Shown here piece after piece: positions 1-7,119 of a stretch of DNA of 64,000 bases. This DNA is from JBQKLI01 sp012798975 (lineage in GTDB: Bacteria; Bacillota; Clostridia; Tissierellales; Peptoniphilaceae). The DNA is taken from assembly GCF_052116305.1 (NCBI RefSeq), contig NZ_JBQKLI010000010.1, positions 32,655-96,654 of the forward strand. The letters are read 5' to 3'. The position numbers and the translations under genes were made by a program. Positions within the stretch are counted from its first letter, which is position 1. The number at the start of each line of letters is the position of its first letter. Below the pieces are notes generated by a model. It did not search any database. It was not told the DNA's origin and worked only from the letters and a program-made list of their open reading frames with translations.

Positions 1-261
1 ATTGTGACTGCAGATTCTGTTCCAGGGGATGCGATTTCTCAAATGAGAGATCTTGGAGTTGAAGAAGGCTATCCGGAAGAAGTAGTGGATGCTTATGAAA
101 AACTTGGAGGAGCCTACTGGCTTGATTTCCGCCATTCAGTTTTTGGACATGTTTTAGAAGGAATGGATGTTGTGGAAGCTATCAGCAAAACAGAGCGTGA
201 TGGAAATGATAAACCTTTGGAAGATGTAATTATTGAAACTGTAGAAATTGAAGAAAAATAA
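1..261 (+). CDS. Peptidyl-prolyl cis-trans isomerase, cyclophilin type (C-terminal part)
   Basis: The reading frame is open from the first base and ends at a TAA, so the gene starts outside the window. The visible 86 codons carry the typical cyclophilin C-terminal end: an FGHVLEGMDVVEAI segment, where the isomerase barrel closes, followed by PLEDVIIETVEIEE, which is the usual last strand. Cyclophilins catalyse cis-trans isomerisation of X-Pro bonds in folding proteins. The GTG at position 4 is internal and unlikely to be the true start. A strong hairpin terminator follows directly. Family assignment is firm; the catalytic Arg and the N-terminus cannot be checked here. Confidence 0.85.
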   Translation: MVTADSVPGDAISQMRDLGVEEGYPEEVVDAYEKLGGAYWLDFRHSVFGHVLEGMDVVEAISKTERDGNDKPLEDVIIETVEIEEK

Positions 262-267
262 TACTAT

Positions 268-298
268 AAAAAAGAAACGAAATTTTCGTTTCTTTTTT
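268..298 (+). terminator. Rho-independent terminator after the cyclophilin gene
   Basis: A-rich arm ending in GAAACGAAA pairs with TTTCGTTTC and runs into a T tract; about 15 bp of near-perfect stem with almost no loop. The A-run on the left also makes it a possible terminator on the other strand. Confidence 0.85.
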
Positions 299-323
299 CA
301 TGAAGAAATAAAAAGGAGATCAT

Positions 324-944
324 ATGAAAGTAATCTTGATTAATGGAAGCCCACACAAAAATGGATGCACTTATACTGCATTAAAAGAAGTAGCGGATAC
401 TTTAGAAAAAAGACATATAGAAACGGATATTCTTTATCTTGGACAAAAACCGATCGCCGGCTGTACCGCCTGCGGCAAATGCGATGAAGAAGGGATCTGC
501 ACCTTTGACGATCATGTTAATATTATTATACAAAAGATGAATCAGTATCAGGGGATTGTAATAGGATCTCCTGTCTATTACGGAGGTCCTACAGGTCAGA
601 TTTGTTCTTTTATGGAAAGGTTATGCTACGCAGGAGGCAAGAAACTGGAAGGCATGATAGGGGCTTCTATAGTCACCTGCAGAAGGGGAGGGGCGACTGC
701 GGCTTTCGACCGGCTTAACAAGTATTTTCAAATGAACAATGTACATCTGGCAGGATCCCAGTATTGGAATATGGTTCATGGTACAAACCCGGAAGAGGCA
801 AAAAAAGATCTAGAAGGGCTTCAGACTATGAGGACCTTAGGGGAAAATATGGCATGGCTGCTGCAGTCCATAGAAGCAGGCAAAAATGATGTTAAAAGTC
901 CAGAATACGAGAACAAGTACTATACGAATTTCATAATGGAATAA
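324..944 (+). CDS. Flavodoxin/NADPH-dependent FMN reductase family protein, iron-sulfur flavoprotein-like
   Basis: This 206-residue protein begins with the flavodoxin-fold phosphate-binding loop GSPHKNGCT (residues 8-16), which binds the FMN phosphate, and has the second family signature GSPVYYGG near residue 90. Residues 47-59 hold four cysteines spaced CX2CX2CX5C, the pattern that binds a 4Fe-4S cluster in archaeal and clostridial iron-sulfur flavoproteins; whether a cluster is bound here is inference. It is probably a cytosolic electron-transfer or detoxifying reductase. The start is fixed by AAGGAG seven bases upstream of the ATG. It stands alone between the cyclophilin terminator and the next gene. 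The exact substrate cannot be told. Confidence 0.8.
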   Translation: MKVILINGSPHKNGCTYTALKEVADTLEKRHIETDILYLGQKPIAGCTACGKCDEEGICTFDDHVNIIIQKMNQYQGIVIGSPVYYGGPTGQICSFMERLCYAGGKKLEGMIGASIVTCRRGGATAAFDRLNKYFQMNNVHLAGSQYWNMVHGTNPEEAKKDLEGLQTMRTLGENMAWLLQSIEAGKNDVKSPEYENKYYTNFIME

Positions 945-973
945 ATGATTTTGATAATTGTCCATCACGATAT

Positions 974-1003
974 AAAGATTTATTTAACTCGCTAATCTTT
1001 TTC
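974..1003 (+). terminator. Possible weak terminator after the flavoprotein gene
   Basis: AAAGATT and AATCTTT form a 7-bp stem with a 13-base loop, followed by a short T run. The stem is weak and AT-only apart from one pair, so this is tentative. Confidence 0.35.
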
Positions 1004-1008
1004 TGATT

Positions 1009-1017
1009 TGCTATAGT
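1009..1017 (+). promoter_or_regulatory. Candidate extended -10 for the double-cubane protein gene
   Basis: TGCTATAGT fits an extended -10 (TGn then a TATAAT-like hexamer) 43 bases before the ATG at 1061. No convincing -35 is seen at 16-18 bases upstream. Confidence 0.4.
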
Positions 1018-1060
1018 TTAGGTGGTTTACAGAAGAAAAAGTTAAGTTAAGGAGTGAATT

Positions 1061-2218
1061 ATGAAAAAGAATTTATCATTGCCGGAAAAATTTGATGAAT
1101 ATATTGATACAAGAAAACAGAGCTTTATAACAGCTATGGAATTTAAAGAACAAGGTGGAAAACTTGCTGGATATCTTTGCTCCTATACTCCGAATGAAAT
1201 TATGGATGCAGGTGGTATCGCCAGCGTTGCCCTTTGCGGTACAAGCAACGAACCGATAGCCGATGCAGAAATCGATCTGCCTAAAAATCTTTGCCCGCTG
1301 ATAAAATCAACCTATGGGTTTGCGAAAACAGAAACTTGTCCTTTTACATATTTCTCGGATTTAATCGTGGGAGAAACTACTTGCGATGGAAAAAAGAAAA
1401 TGTATGAGCTTTTAGGGGATCTAAAGGATGTTCATGTGCTTCATTTACCACAAGGAACAGATAGACCTCATTCGAAAGAATCATGGTATCAGGAATGCCA
1501 GTATTTTAAAGAAGTACTGGAGAAAAAATTCGATGTTGAAATATCAGAGGAAGATCTAAGACAGGCCGCCGTTAAACGTAACGAATTACGGAAAGCTCTT
1601 ATCGAAATGTTTGAAATACAAAAAGCGGAGCCTCCTATGGCAGTGGGAACAGATATGCTTTTGGAAGTGATGAAGGGTACATTTTCCTTTAAGCTAGAAG
1701 ATCAAATAGCAGCGATCCGAAAGTTCACGAAAGAGGCAAAGGAGAAGTACGAAAGAGGAGAGAGACCTGTATCCATAGATGCGAAGAGAATTTTAATAAC
1801 AGGCTGTCCAATGAGCGGAGTCATCGAAAAAATAGGCGGTCCTATTGAAGCGAATGGCGGAGTAATTGTTTATAAAGACGATTGTGGCGGAGAGAGAACT
1901 CAAATGCAGATGGTCGATACTGAAGCAGAGGATATTATGCGGGCTATATCCGATCGTTATCTTGAGGTAAACTGCTCAGTTCTTACACCGAATGATGGAA
2001 GAATGGATCATACTTTAGAAGCCATTAAAGAATATAAGGGAGATGGCGTCATCGAAGTAATCCTTCAAGCTTGTCATACTTTTAATATTGAAGCGACGAA
2101 GATGGAAAGAGCTGTAAGAAATGCAGGGATTCCTTATATGAAATTAGAAACAGATTATTCTACAGCGGACAGTGGACAAGTAGATACTCGTATTGCAGCA
2201 TTTATTGAGATGCTCTAA
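1061..2218 (+). CDS. 2-hydroxyacyl-CoA dehydratase family / double-cubane cluster protein
   Basis: This 385-residue protein belongs to the HgdB/BcrC/FldC family. Visible family features are the segment GYLCSYTPNEIMDAGG near residue 40, KNLCPLIKSTYGFA with CPF shortly after, the mid-protein GCPMSG segment, and the closing MKLETDYS near the C-terminus. Family members bind 4Fe-4S or fused double-cubane 8Fe clusters through conserved cysteines and carry out difficult low-potential reductions. Canonical dehydratases need a second subunit and an ATP-hydrolysing activator; neither lies nearby, so this resembles the stand-alone YjiM/double-cubane branch rather than a dehydratase component. RBS AAGGAG precedes the ATG. 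Oxygen-sensitive chemistry fits an anaerobe. Substrate unknown. Confidence 0.8.
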   Translation: MKKNLSLPEKFDEYIDTRKQSFITAMEFKEQGGKLAGYLCSYTPNEIMDAGGIASVALCGTSNEPIADAEIDLPKNLCPLIKSTYGFAKTETCPFTYFSDLIVGETTCDGKKKMYELLGDLKDVHVLHLPQGTDRPHSKESWYQECQYFKEVLEKKFDVEISEEDLRQAAVKRNELRKALIEMFEIQKAEPPMAVGTDMLLEVMKGTFSFKLEDQIAAIRKFTKEAKEKYERGERPVSIDAKRILITGCPMSGVIEKIGGPIEANGGVIVYKDDCGGERTQMQMVDTEAEDIMRAISDRYLEVNCSVLTPNDGRMDHTLEAIKEYKGDGVIEVILQACHTFNIEATKMERAVRNAGIPYMKLETDYSTADSGQVDTRIAAFIEML

Positions 2219-2239
2219 AATAAAAAAACATTTCGGGAA

Positions 2240-2262
2240 AGCACCTGTTTATAGGTGTTTTT
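2240..2262 (+). terminator. Terminator after the double-cubane protein gene
   Basis: CACCT and AGGTG form a short stem around a six-base loop, followed by TTTTT. The stem is only five GC-containing pairs, so termination may be partial. Confidence 0.55.
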
Positions 2263-2266
2263 ATCG

Positions 2267-2288
2267 AACTATGATTTAAATCATAGTT
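2267..2288. promoter_or_regulatory. 22-bp perfect palindrome upstream of the DUF438 gene
   Basis: The two 11-base halves (AACTATGATTT and AAATCATAGTT) are exact reverse complements with no spacer. It lies about 30 bases upstream of the candidate -10 at 2318. It could be an operator for a dimeric regulator, or a second hairpin of the preceding terminator since a short T run follows. The sequence alone does not decide. Confidence 0.45.
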
Positions 2289-2317
2289 TTGCTTCTCTTA
2301 TTCTCTTATACTTAGGT

Positions 2318-2323
2318 TATAAT
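2318..2323 (+). promoter_or_regulatory. Candidate -10 element of the DUF438 gene
   Basis: Exact TATAAT 35 bases before the ATG at 2359. No good -35 hexamer at the expected distance, which would fit an activated promoter, but this is tentative. Confidence 0.4.
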
Positions 2324-2358
2324 GTTAGTGAATGATAACTTAAAAAGGAGTTAACTCT

Positions 2359-3876
2359 ATGGAAATGGAAAATTACCTGCCCAAAACAGACAACAAGAGA
2401 TTAGAAATTATCTTTGAAATCAGCAATAGATATAATAGAAGAGAGATTACAGAGGAAGAAGCAAAAGAAGAATTGCTAAATAAAGCAGGCAAAATCAAGC
2501 CTTATGAAATTGCTTTGGCAGAACAGCAGTTAAAGCATATCGATGACGATGAATGCCAAAAAGAAGACATCCAAAGGATGCTTAATTTGTTTAAAGGAAT
2601 TATGGATACAGATAGGCCGGATCTTGATAAGAATCATCCGATAATGTGTTATTACAGAGAAAATGATGTGATACGAGAAATTATTTCTTCCATCGAAGAT
2701 TTAGTTCAATATCCAGTGATTAAAAATCAATGGTATGAAATCTATGATAAATTAGATGAAATTAAGAAACATTTTTCACGGAAACAAAATCAGCTATATG
2801 CTACATTGGAAAAGAAAGGTTTTGACCGGCCGACGACTACGATGTGGACTTTAGACGATTTTGTTCGCGATGAAATAAAAGAAGCCAGAGATTTATTAGA
2901 TGAAAATCAGGAAGAAGAATTTATTAAACTTCAAAATACGATTATAGAAGATCTAAAAGATTTATTGCAAAAGGAAGAATCTGTACTGTATCCTACTGCT
3001 TTATCGATGCTTTCTGGTGAAGACTTTAAACAGATGGCTGAAGGAGATAAAGAAATCGGATTTGCATGGATTGAAGTGGAAAGCAGCACCAATAAACAGC
3101 CGGAAAAAGAGGAAAAAAATCTAGACTCGCCCTTTGCTAAGGATTTAGCTTCTTTATTAAGCAAATATAATATCGGATCGGAAAAACCAGAAGAGCTTGA
3201 CGTAGCAACCGGAAAGCTTTCTCTTGAACAAATCAATTTAATTTTTAAGCATCTGCCGGTGGATTTATCCTATGTAGATGAAAATGAACTTGTACGCTTT
3301 TATTCAGATACAAAACATAGAGTGTTTCCTCGAAGCAAAAATGTTATAGGCCGAAATGTGAAAAACTGCCATCCGAGAGCAAGCGTTCATATCGTGGAAG
3401 AAATCCTAAAGAAATTTAGATCCGGCGAAGAAGATACAGTAGAATTTTGGATTAATAAAGAAGATGTATTTATCTACATTCATTACACAGCTGTGAGAGA
3501 TGAAGAAGGGCGATTCAAAGGTGTTCTAGAAATGATGCAGGATGCTTCTCATATACGAAAGCTGGAAGGTTCGCAAACACTACTGAATTGGGGCGGCGAC
3601 TCTCATAAGAATGTTAAAAAGGATGAAGAAAATACTGAAATCTCTGGGAATTTATCAGCGGATACTATTAATGAAAATACAAAATTAAAAGAGCTTTTCC
3701 AGCAGTATCCAAAATTAAGAGAGGAAATGGAAGATATCCACCCGGCGTTTTCAAAGCTTAAAACCCCATTAGCAAGAATAATGGTGCAAAAAGCAGATAT
3801 AAAAATGATGAGCAAAAATACCGGCATGGATTTGCAGGAATTAATAGCTGAGATTAAAAAGAAAATCAGCAGATAG
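2359..3876 (+). CDS. DUF438 / hemerythrin-like / PAS / DUF1858 multidomain protein
   Basis: A 505-residue cytosolic protein with four recognisable parts. Residues about 10-80 match the DUF438 helical domain; about 90-215 is a hemerythrin-like (HHE) region starting with His93-Pro and containing His138; about 285-395 is a PAS sensor domain (YVDENELVRFYSDTKHRVF onward); about 440-503 is a DUF1858 domain rich in KLKELFQQYPKLREEM. Proteins of this type are found in anaerobes and are thought to sense or handle small ligands such as oxygen or NO; that is family knowledge and not proven. Position 143, where HHE domains of this group usually have a metal-binding Glu (RKEN), is Gln. RBS AAGGAG precedes the ATG. 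Single gene with its own terminator. Confidence 0.8.
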   Translation: MEMENYLPKTDNKRLEIIFEISNRYNRREITEEEAKEELLNKAGKIKPYEIALAEQQLKHIDDDECQKEDIQRMLNLFKGIMDTDRPDLDKNHPIMCYYRENDVIREIISSIEDLVQYPVIKNQWYEIYDKLDEIKKHFSRKQNQLYATLEKKGFDRPTTTMWTLDDFVRDEIKEARDLLDENQEEEFIKLQNTIIEDLKDLLQKEESVLYPTALSMLSGEDFKQMAEGDKEIGFAWIEVESSTNKQPEKEEKNLDSPFAKDLASLLSKYNIGSEKPEELDVATGKLSLEQINLIFKHLPVDLSYVDENELVRFYSDTKHRVFPRSKNVIGRNVKNCHPRASVHIVEEILKKFRSGEEDTVEFWINKEDVFIYIHYTAVRDEEGRFKGVLEMMQDASHIRKLEGSQTLLNWGGDSHKNVKKDEENTEISGNLSADTINENTKLKELFQQYPKLREEMEDIHPAFSKLKTPLARIMVQKADIKMMSKNTGMDLQELIAEIKKKISR

Positions 3877-3912
3877 TAGATACAAATACATTTAGTGTTA
3901 TAGATATAATTT

Positions 3913-3947
3913 CCAGAGCAGTTTGTACTGCTCTGGTCTTTTGTTTT
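3913..3947 (+). terminator. Strong terminator after the DUF438 gene
   Basis: CCAGAGCAGT and ACTGCTCTGG form a perfect 10-bp stem with a TTGT loop, followed by TCTTTTGTTTT. Confidence 0.92.
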
Positions 3948-4035
3948 ATAAAAAAGAATGTTTTTGAGAAAGCTTTTTTATGTTAAATTAAGAGTGGCAG
4001 AAGTTTAAAAATGAAGACACATAATAGGAGGAAAT

Positions 4036-4860
4036 ATGTCTATTAAGATGATTGTTACAGATCTAGACGGGACCCTGATGGGAACAGATCATTTAACCAT
4101 ATCTCAAAGGAATAGAGAAGCCTTCCAAAAGGCGTCAGAGCAAGGGATAAAAATTGTAATTGCAAGCGGAAGAACCCTTTCCATCATGGGAGATGTTATA
4201 AAACAGCTCTATAAAGTAGACTATGCCATTGTTTCAAACGGGGCAGGGATCATTGATGTCTCTACGAAAAAAGAGATTTATAATAATGGCCTAGAATATG
4301 ACACTCTGAAAAAGCTCACTGGATTGATTGAAAAATACGGCGGCGGATATGAAATATACGCTGAGGGAGAATCCTATATGCTGGAGGATTCATTAAATCA
4401 TTTTGTAAATCCAGAATTATCAGATGAATTTATGAGAAAATTAAAGAAGGCGATTCATCCGATTCAGTCTGTGGAAGAATTGAAAAATCTTCAAATAGAA
4501 AAAATAAATGTTCTAGATGTGGAGGAAAAAGAGAAAGAATTCTTGTTCCTAGAGTTAAAAGATTTTAATGATATAGAAATGACTTCTTCGATGCCAGGTA
4601 ATCTAGAAATCAACGGCTCAGGAGTCCATAAGGGAAAGGCACTTCAAGCTTTGTGCGAAATTCTTGGCATTAAAGACACTGAGGTAATGGCTTTTGGCGA
4701 CGGTGGCAACGACGTAGAGATGCTTCGTTGGGCAAAAAGAAGCTATGCCATGGGAAATGCTTCTTATGATGCGAAAGAAGCAGCTCGTTTCGTTACCAAA
4801 ACGAATGGAGAAGATGGTCTAGCTATAGAAATCGAAAAAATCTGGGCGCCAAAAGAATAA
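4036..4860 (+). CDS. HAD-superfamily phosphatase, Cof-type (HAD-IIB)
   Basis: The 274-residue product has all Cof-subfamily HAD motifs: motif I DLDGTLMG at residues 9-16 with the nucleophile Asp9 and acid/base Asp11, motif II as VIASGRT near residue 49, the Lys of motif III within GVHKGKAL, and motif IV GDGGNDVEM near residue 221. Between them lies the C2-type cap that sets substrate range. Such enzymes remove phosphate from sugar phosphates, FMN or pyridoxal phosphate in the cytosol; the substrate cannot be predicted from sequence. RBS AGGAGG sits just before the ATG. Convergent with the Fur-family gene downstream; no clear hairpin is seen in the 50 bases between them. Confidence 0.88.
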   Translation: MSIKMIVTDLDGTLMGTDHLTISQRNREAFQKASEQGIKIVIASGRTLSIMGDVIKQLYKVDYAIVSNGAGIIDVSTKKEIYNNGLEYDTLKKLTGLIEKYGGGYEIYAEGESYMLEDSLNHFVNPELSDEFMRKLKKAIHPIQSVEELKNLQIEKINVLDVEEKEKEFLFLELKDFNDIEMTSSMPGNLEINGSGVHKGKALQALCEILGIKDTEVMAFGDGGNDVEMLRWAKRSYAMGNASYDAKEAARFVTKTNGEDGLAIEIEKIWAPKE

Positions 4861-4910
4861 TAAAATAGAAAAAGTATCTGTAATAAACCAACGGAAATAT
4901 TATATTTGTT

Positions 4911-5330
4911 TTATTTTTTTCGCTGGCAATTCGGACAGAGTCCTCTAAGTTCTAAATGATGGCTGGCTATTTGATAGCCGGTCATCTTTTCTAAGGAATC
5001 TTTCCATTCTGCAATCGGACAATTTTCTATGGGAACAACAGCTTTGCATTCTGTACAGATAAGCTGATGCTGGTGATTTTCTTGTAATTTTTGATAATAT
5101 AATACTCCGTCTATTTCAGCAACTTTCTGGAGAATATCATTATCTAAGAAAATATTTAAGGTCCTATAAATAGTGGACAGATTTATCGGGTTTTGATCCA
5201 TTAAATCTTTATTTATATCTTCGGCAGAAAAGGGGTCTCTTCTTTTGTTGATATATTTTAAAATCGTAATCCGATTCTTAGTAGCTTTTAAGTTTTTCTT
5301 TTTTAAATAATCTTTCAATTCTGTATTCAT
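4911..5330 (-). CDS. zur: Fur-family zinc-responsive repressor (Zur-like)
   Basis: A 139-residue Fur-family regulator: N-terminal winged helix with the recognition-helix signature NLSTIYRTL, and a C-terminal dimerisation domain with a HQHQ metal-site segment and two CXXC pairs (ICTEC and LCPNC) that form the structural zinc site. The start chosen is the ATG at 5328-5330, preceded by GAAGGAG; an upstream in-frame ATG has no RBS and would lie across the promoter. The gene is divergent from znuA-znuC-znuB and a Fur/Zur-type box lies between them, so a zinc-uptake repressor is the best reading. PerR or Fur function is less likely given the neighbours, but the family does not separate cleanly by sequence. 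Confidence 0.82.
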   Translation of the reverse strand: MNTELKDYLKKKNLKATKNRITILKYINKRRDPFSAEDINKDLMDQNPINLSTIYRTLNIFLDNDILQKVAEIDGVLYYQKLQENHQHQLICTECKAVVPIENCPIAEWKDSLEKMTGYQIASHHLELRGLCPNCQRKK

Positions 5331-5349
5331 AAATACTCCTTCATGTTCA

Positions 5350-5378
5350 TTGACAATAATTATAAAGTATTTTATAAT
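5350..5378 (+). promoter_or_regulatory. Consensus sigma-A promoter of znuA
   Basis: TTGACA at 5350-5355 and TATAAT at 5373-5378 with a 17-bp spacer: a full match to the vegetative consensus. Expected transcription start is about 5385, inside the Zur-type box. Confidence 0.88.
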
Positions 5379-5387
5379 TAAACGCAA
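5359..5387 (-). promoter_or_regulatory. Candidate overlapping promoter of the zur gene
   Basis: On the minus strand a TATAAT lies at 5364-5359, with TTGCGT (5387-5382) 17 bases upstream as a partial -35. Its -10 is one arm of an 8-bp inverted repeat (ATTATAAA / TTTATAAT, 5359-5378) whose other arm holds the znuA -10, so the two promoters overlap back to back. Confidence 0.6.
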
Positions 5388-5402
5388 ATGAGAATTATTT
5401 GC
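5384..5402. promoter_or_regulatory. Zur/Fur-type operator between zur and znuA
   Basis: GCAAATGAGAATTATTTGC is a 19-bp dyad with identical 6-bp ends (GCAAAT/ATTTGC) and an AT-rich centre resembling the Fur-family AATNATT core. It covers the predicted znuA start site and the -35 of the divergent zur promoter, so one bound dimer could repress uptake and autoregulate the repressor. Assignment to Zur is inferred from the neighbours. Confidence 0.7.
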
Positions 5403-5423
5403 ATTAAAAAACAGGAGGAAATA

Positions 5424-6425
5424 ATGAAAAGAAAAAATCTTATCGTCATAGCGCTTGTATTGGCATTTGTTTTAAGTGCTTTCCAAACAACTGGTAAAAA
5501 AGAACAGAGCAGTACTACAGATTCCGGAAAGGTGATATACACATCATTTTATCCCTTAGAATATATGACTAAGAGGATAGCGGGAGATAAATTTACAGTT
5601 AAAAACATCATGCCTGTTTCAAGTTCTGTTCACGGCTGGGAGCCTTCTGCGAAACAAATCGCTGATTTAACGAAGGCAGAGGCTTTAATTATTAATGGAG
5701 CAGGTTTGGAGAGCTGGCTTGAGAAGTTTAAAGATTCTCAGGAAAATCTTAATATCATCGATACTTCAAAAAACATCGATCTTATTTCAGGAAAAGAAGA
5801 AGCTCATGATCATGAAGAGGAAGAAGAACATGGCCATGAAGAGGAGGCGCATGGCGATCATGCACATGAAGAGGGACACAATGAGGAAGAACATTCTCAT
5901 GGAGATCATGATCCGCATTTTTGGATCAGCCCGAAAGAAGCATCTATTCAAGCCGACAATGTTTATAATGCATTGATTTCCTTAGATAAAGAAAATGAAA
6001 ATTATTTTAAAGAAAATTATGAATCATTAAAAAATGATTTAAACGCGTTAGATCAAGAATATACAGAAAAATTATCGCATTCAAAAATTAAAAAGATGAT
6101 AGTTCCTCACAAAGCTTTTTCTTACATCGAAAGAGATTATGGAATCCAACAGATCCCTTTATCTGGAGTTCATGGAGAGGGCGGTCTTGATATGGCTAAG
6201 ATGAAAAATATTATAGAAGAAGCAAAGACACAAGGGATAACGGATGTGTTGTATGGAGAAGGATCATCTTCCGAAACTGCAGAGGCAATCGTAAAAGAAA
6301 CTGGTGGAAAGTCTATCCCTATTTATTCACTTGAAGGAATTTCCCAAGAACAAGTCGATGCAAAGGAAGATTATATTTCACTTTTAAGAAAGAATCTAGA
6401 GCATTTTATAGAAGCGACGAATTAG
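5424..6425 (+). CDS. znuA: Zinc ABC transporter substrate-binding protein (ZnuA/AdcA-like)
   Basis: A 333-residue cluster A-I metal-binding protein that captures Zn2+ outside the membrane for ZnuB-ZnuC. It has an N-terminal hydrophobic signal, a metal-site His in SSVHGWEPS (His70), a His/Glu/Asp-rich loop at about 128-165 typical of zinc rather than manganese binders, His in DPHFW and VPHKAF, and the C-terminal GEGSSSETAE segment. The start ATG at 5424 has AGGAGG upstream; an in-frame ATG at 5388 lies inside the operator and lacks an RBS. Oddity: the signal ends LSAF (Phe20) where a lipobox LSAC is expected, so the usual lipid anchor seems lost. Confidence 0.88.
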   Translation: MKRKNLIVIALVLAFVLSAFQTTGKKEQSSTTDSGKVIYTSFYPLEYMTKRIAGDKFTVKNIMPVSSSVHGWEPSAKQIADLTKAEALIINGAGLESWLEKFKDSQENLNIIDTSKNIDLISGKEEAHDHEEEEEHGHEEEAHGDHAHEEGHNEEEHSHGDHDPHFWISPKEASIQADNVYNALISLDKENENYFKENYESLKNDLNALDQEYTEKLSHSKIKKMIVPHKAFSYIERDYGIQQIPLSGVHGEGGLDMAKMKNIIEEAKTQGITDVLYGEGSSSETAEAIVKETGGKSIPIYSLEGISQEQVDAKEDYISLLRKNLEHFIEATN

Positions 6426-6432
6426 GAGGTCT

Positions 6433-7119
6433 ATGGAAAAGATAATTCATATTCAAAATTTAAATTTTTCATATAATGAATCCCCTTTATTAGAAGATAT
6501 CAGCATGGATCTGTATGAAGGGGATTATGCTGCCATTATTGGTCCTAACGGTTCTGGTAAGAGTACGTTTATTAAATTGATCCTAGGAGAATTAAAACCG
6601 GATACAGGAGAAATTCTGATTAAAAGAGGAAAAGAGAAAATAAATTCAAAATTAATAGGATATGTTCCTCAGATGAATAGAGAGTCTACTGTAGCTTTTC
6701 CTATAACGCCTCTGGAAGTAGTATCCTTAAATTTGTATAAAAAGAATAAACTGCTGAATTTTATTTCTAAGAAAGATAAGCAACGAGCAAAATATGCGTT
6801 GGAAATGGTGAATCTTACAGATAAAATGGATTATAATTACAATCGTATGAGCGGAGGGGAACAGCAGCGCGTCATGATTGCCAAAGCTTTAGTGAATAAT
6901 CCTGAGGTGCTCATATTCGATGAACCTACAGCAGGAGTAGACAAGGAAAGCAAAGATACATTATTTGAAATACTGGATCATTTAAATAAAGTTCATCAAA
7001 AAACAATCTTAATCGTCACACATGAACTGGATTATATGAAAAAACATCTCAATCGTATTTTCGAAATTTCTTATAAAAAATTAGATGAAAGGACGGATTT
7101 GCTTGATGGAGATTTATAG
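6433..7119 (+). CDS. znuC: Zinc ABC transporter ATP-binding protein
   Basis: A 228-residue ATPase subunit that powers zinc import. Walker A GPNGSGKST is at residues 37-45, the Q-loop lies in GYVPQ, the signature is MSGGEQQR, Walker B is LIFDEPT, and the switch His is in VTHEL. It sits seven bases after znuA with AGGAGG before its ATG, and its last 14 bases overlap the next gene, so the three are one operon under the zinc box. The family also includes manganese importers; zinc is favoured by the His-rich partner and the neighbouring regulator. Confidence 0.88.
   Translation: MEKIIHIQNLNFSYNESPLLEDISMDLYEGDYAAIIGPNGSGKSTFIKLILGELKPDTGEILIKRGKEKINSKLIGYVPQMNRESTVAFPITPLEVVSLNLYKKNKLLNFISKKDKQRAKYALEMVNLTDKMDYNYNRMSGGEQQRVMIAKALVNNPEVLIFDEPTAGVDKESKDTLFEILDHLNKVHQKTILIVTHELDYMKKHLNRIFEISYKKLDERTDLLDGDL

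Noticed and set aside
5331..5387. Longer zur protein starting at 5387
   Set aside because: The extra 19 residues cross the promoter region and have no RBS; the ATG at 5330 has GAAGGAG.
5388..5423. ATG at 5388 as start of znuA, adding 12 residues
   Set aside because: It lies inside the operator, about three bases after the expected transcription start, has no RBS, and puts a polar stretch before the signal peptide. The ATG at 5424 has AGGAGG.
5805..5930. Tandem GAAGAG/CATGAG-like repeat as a DNA repeat element
   Set aside because: It is the coding region of the His/Glu-rich loop of ZnuA; the near-repetition follows from amino-acid composition.
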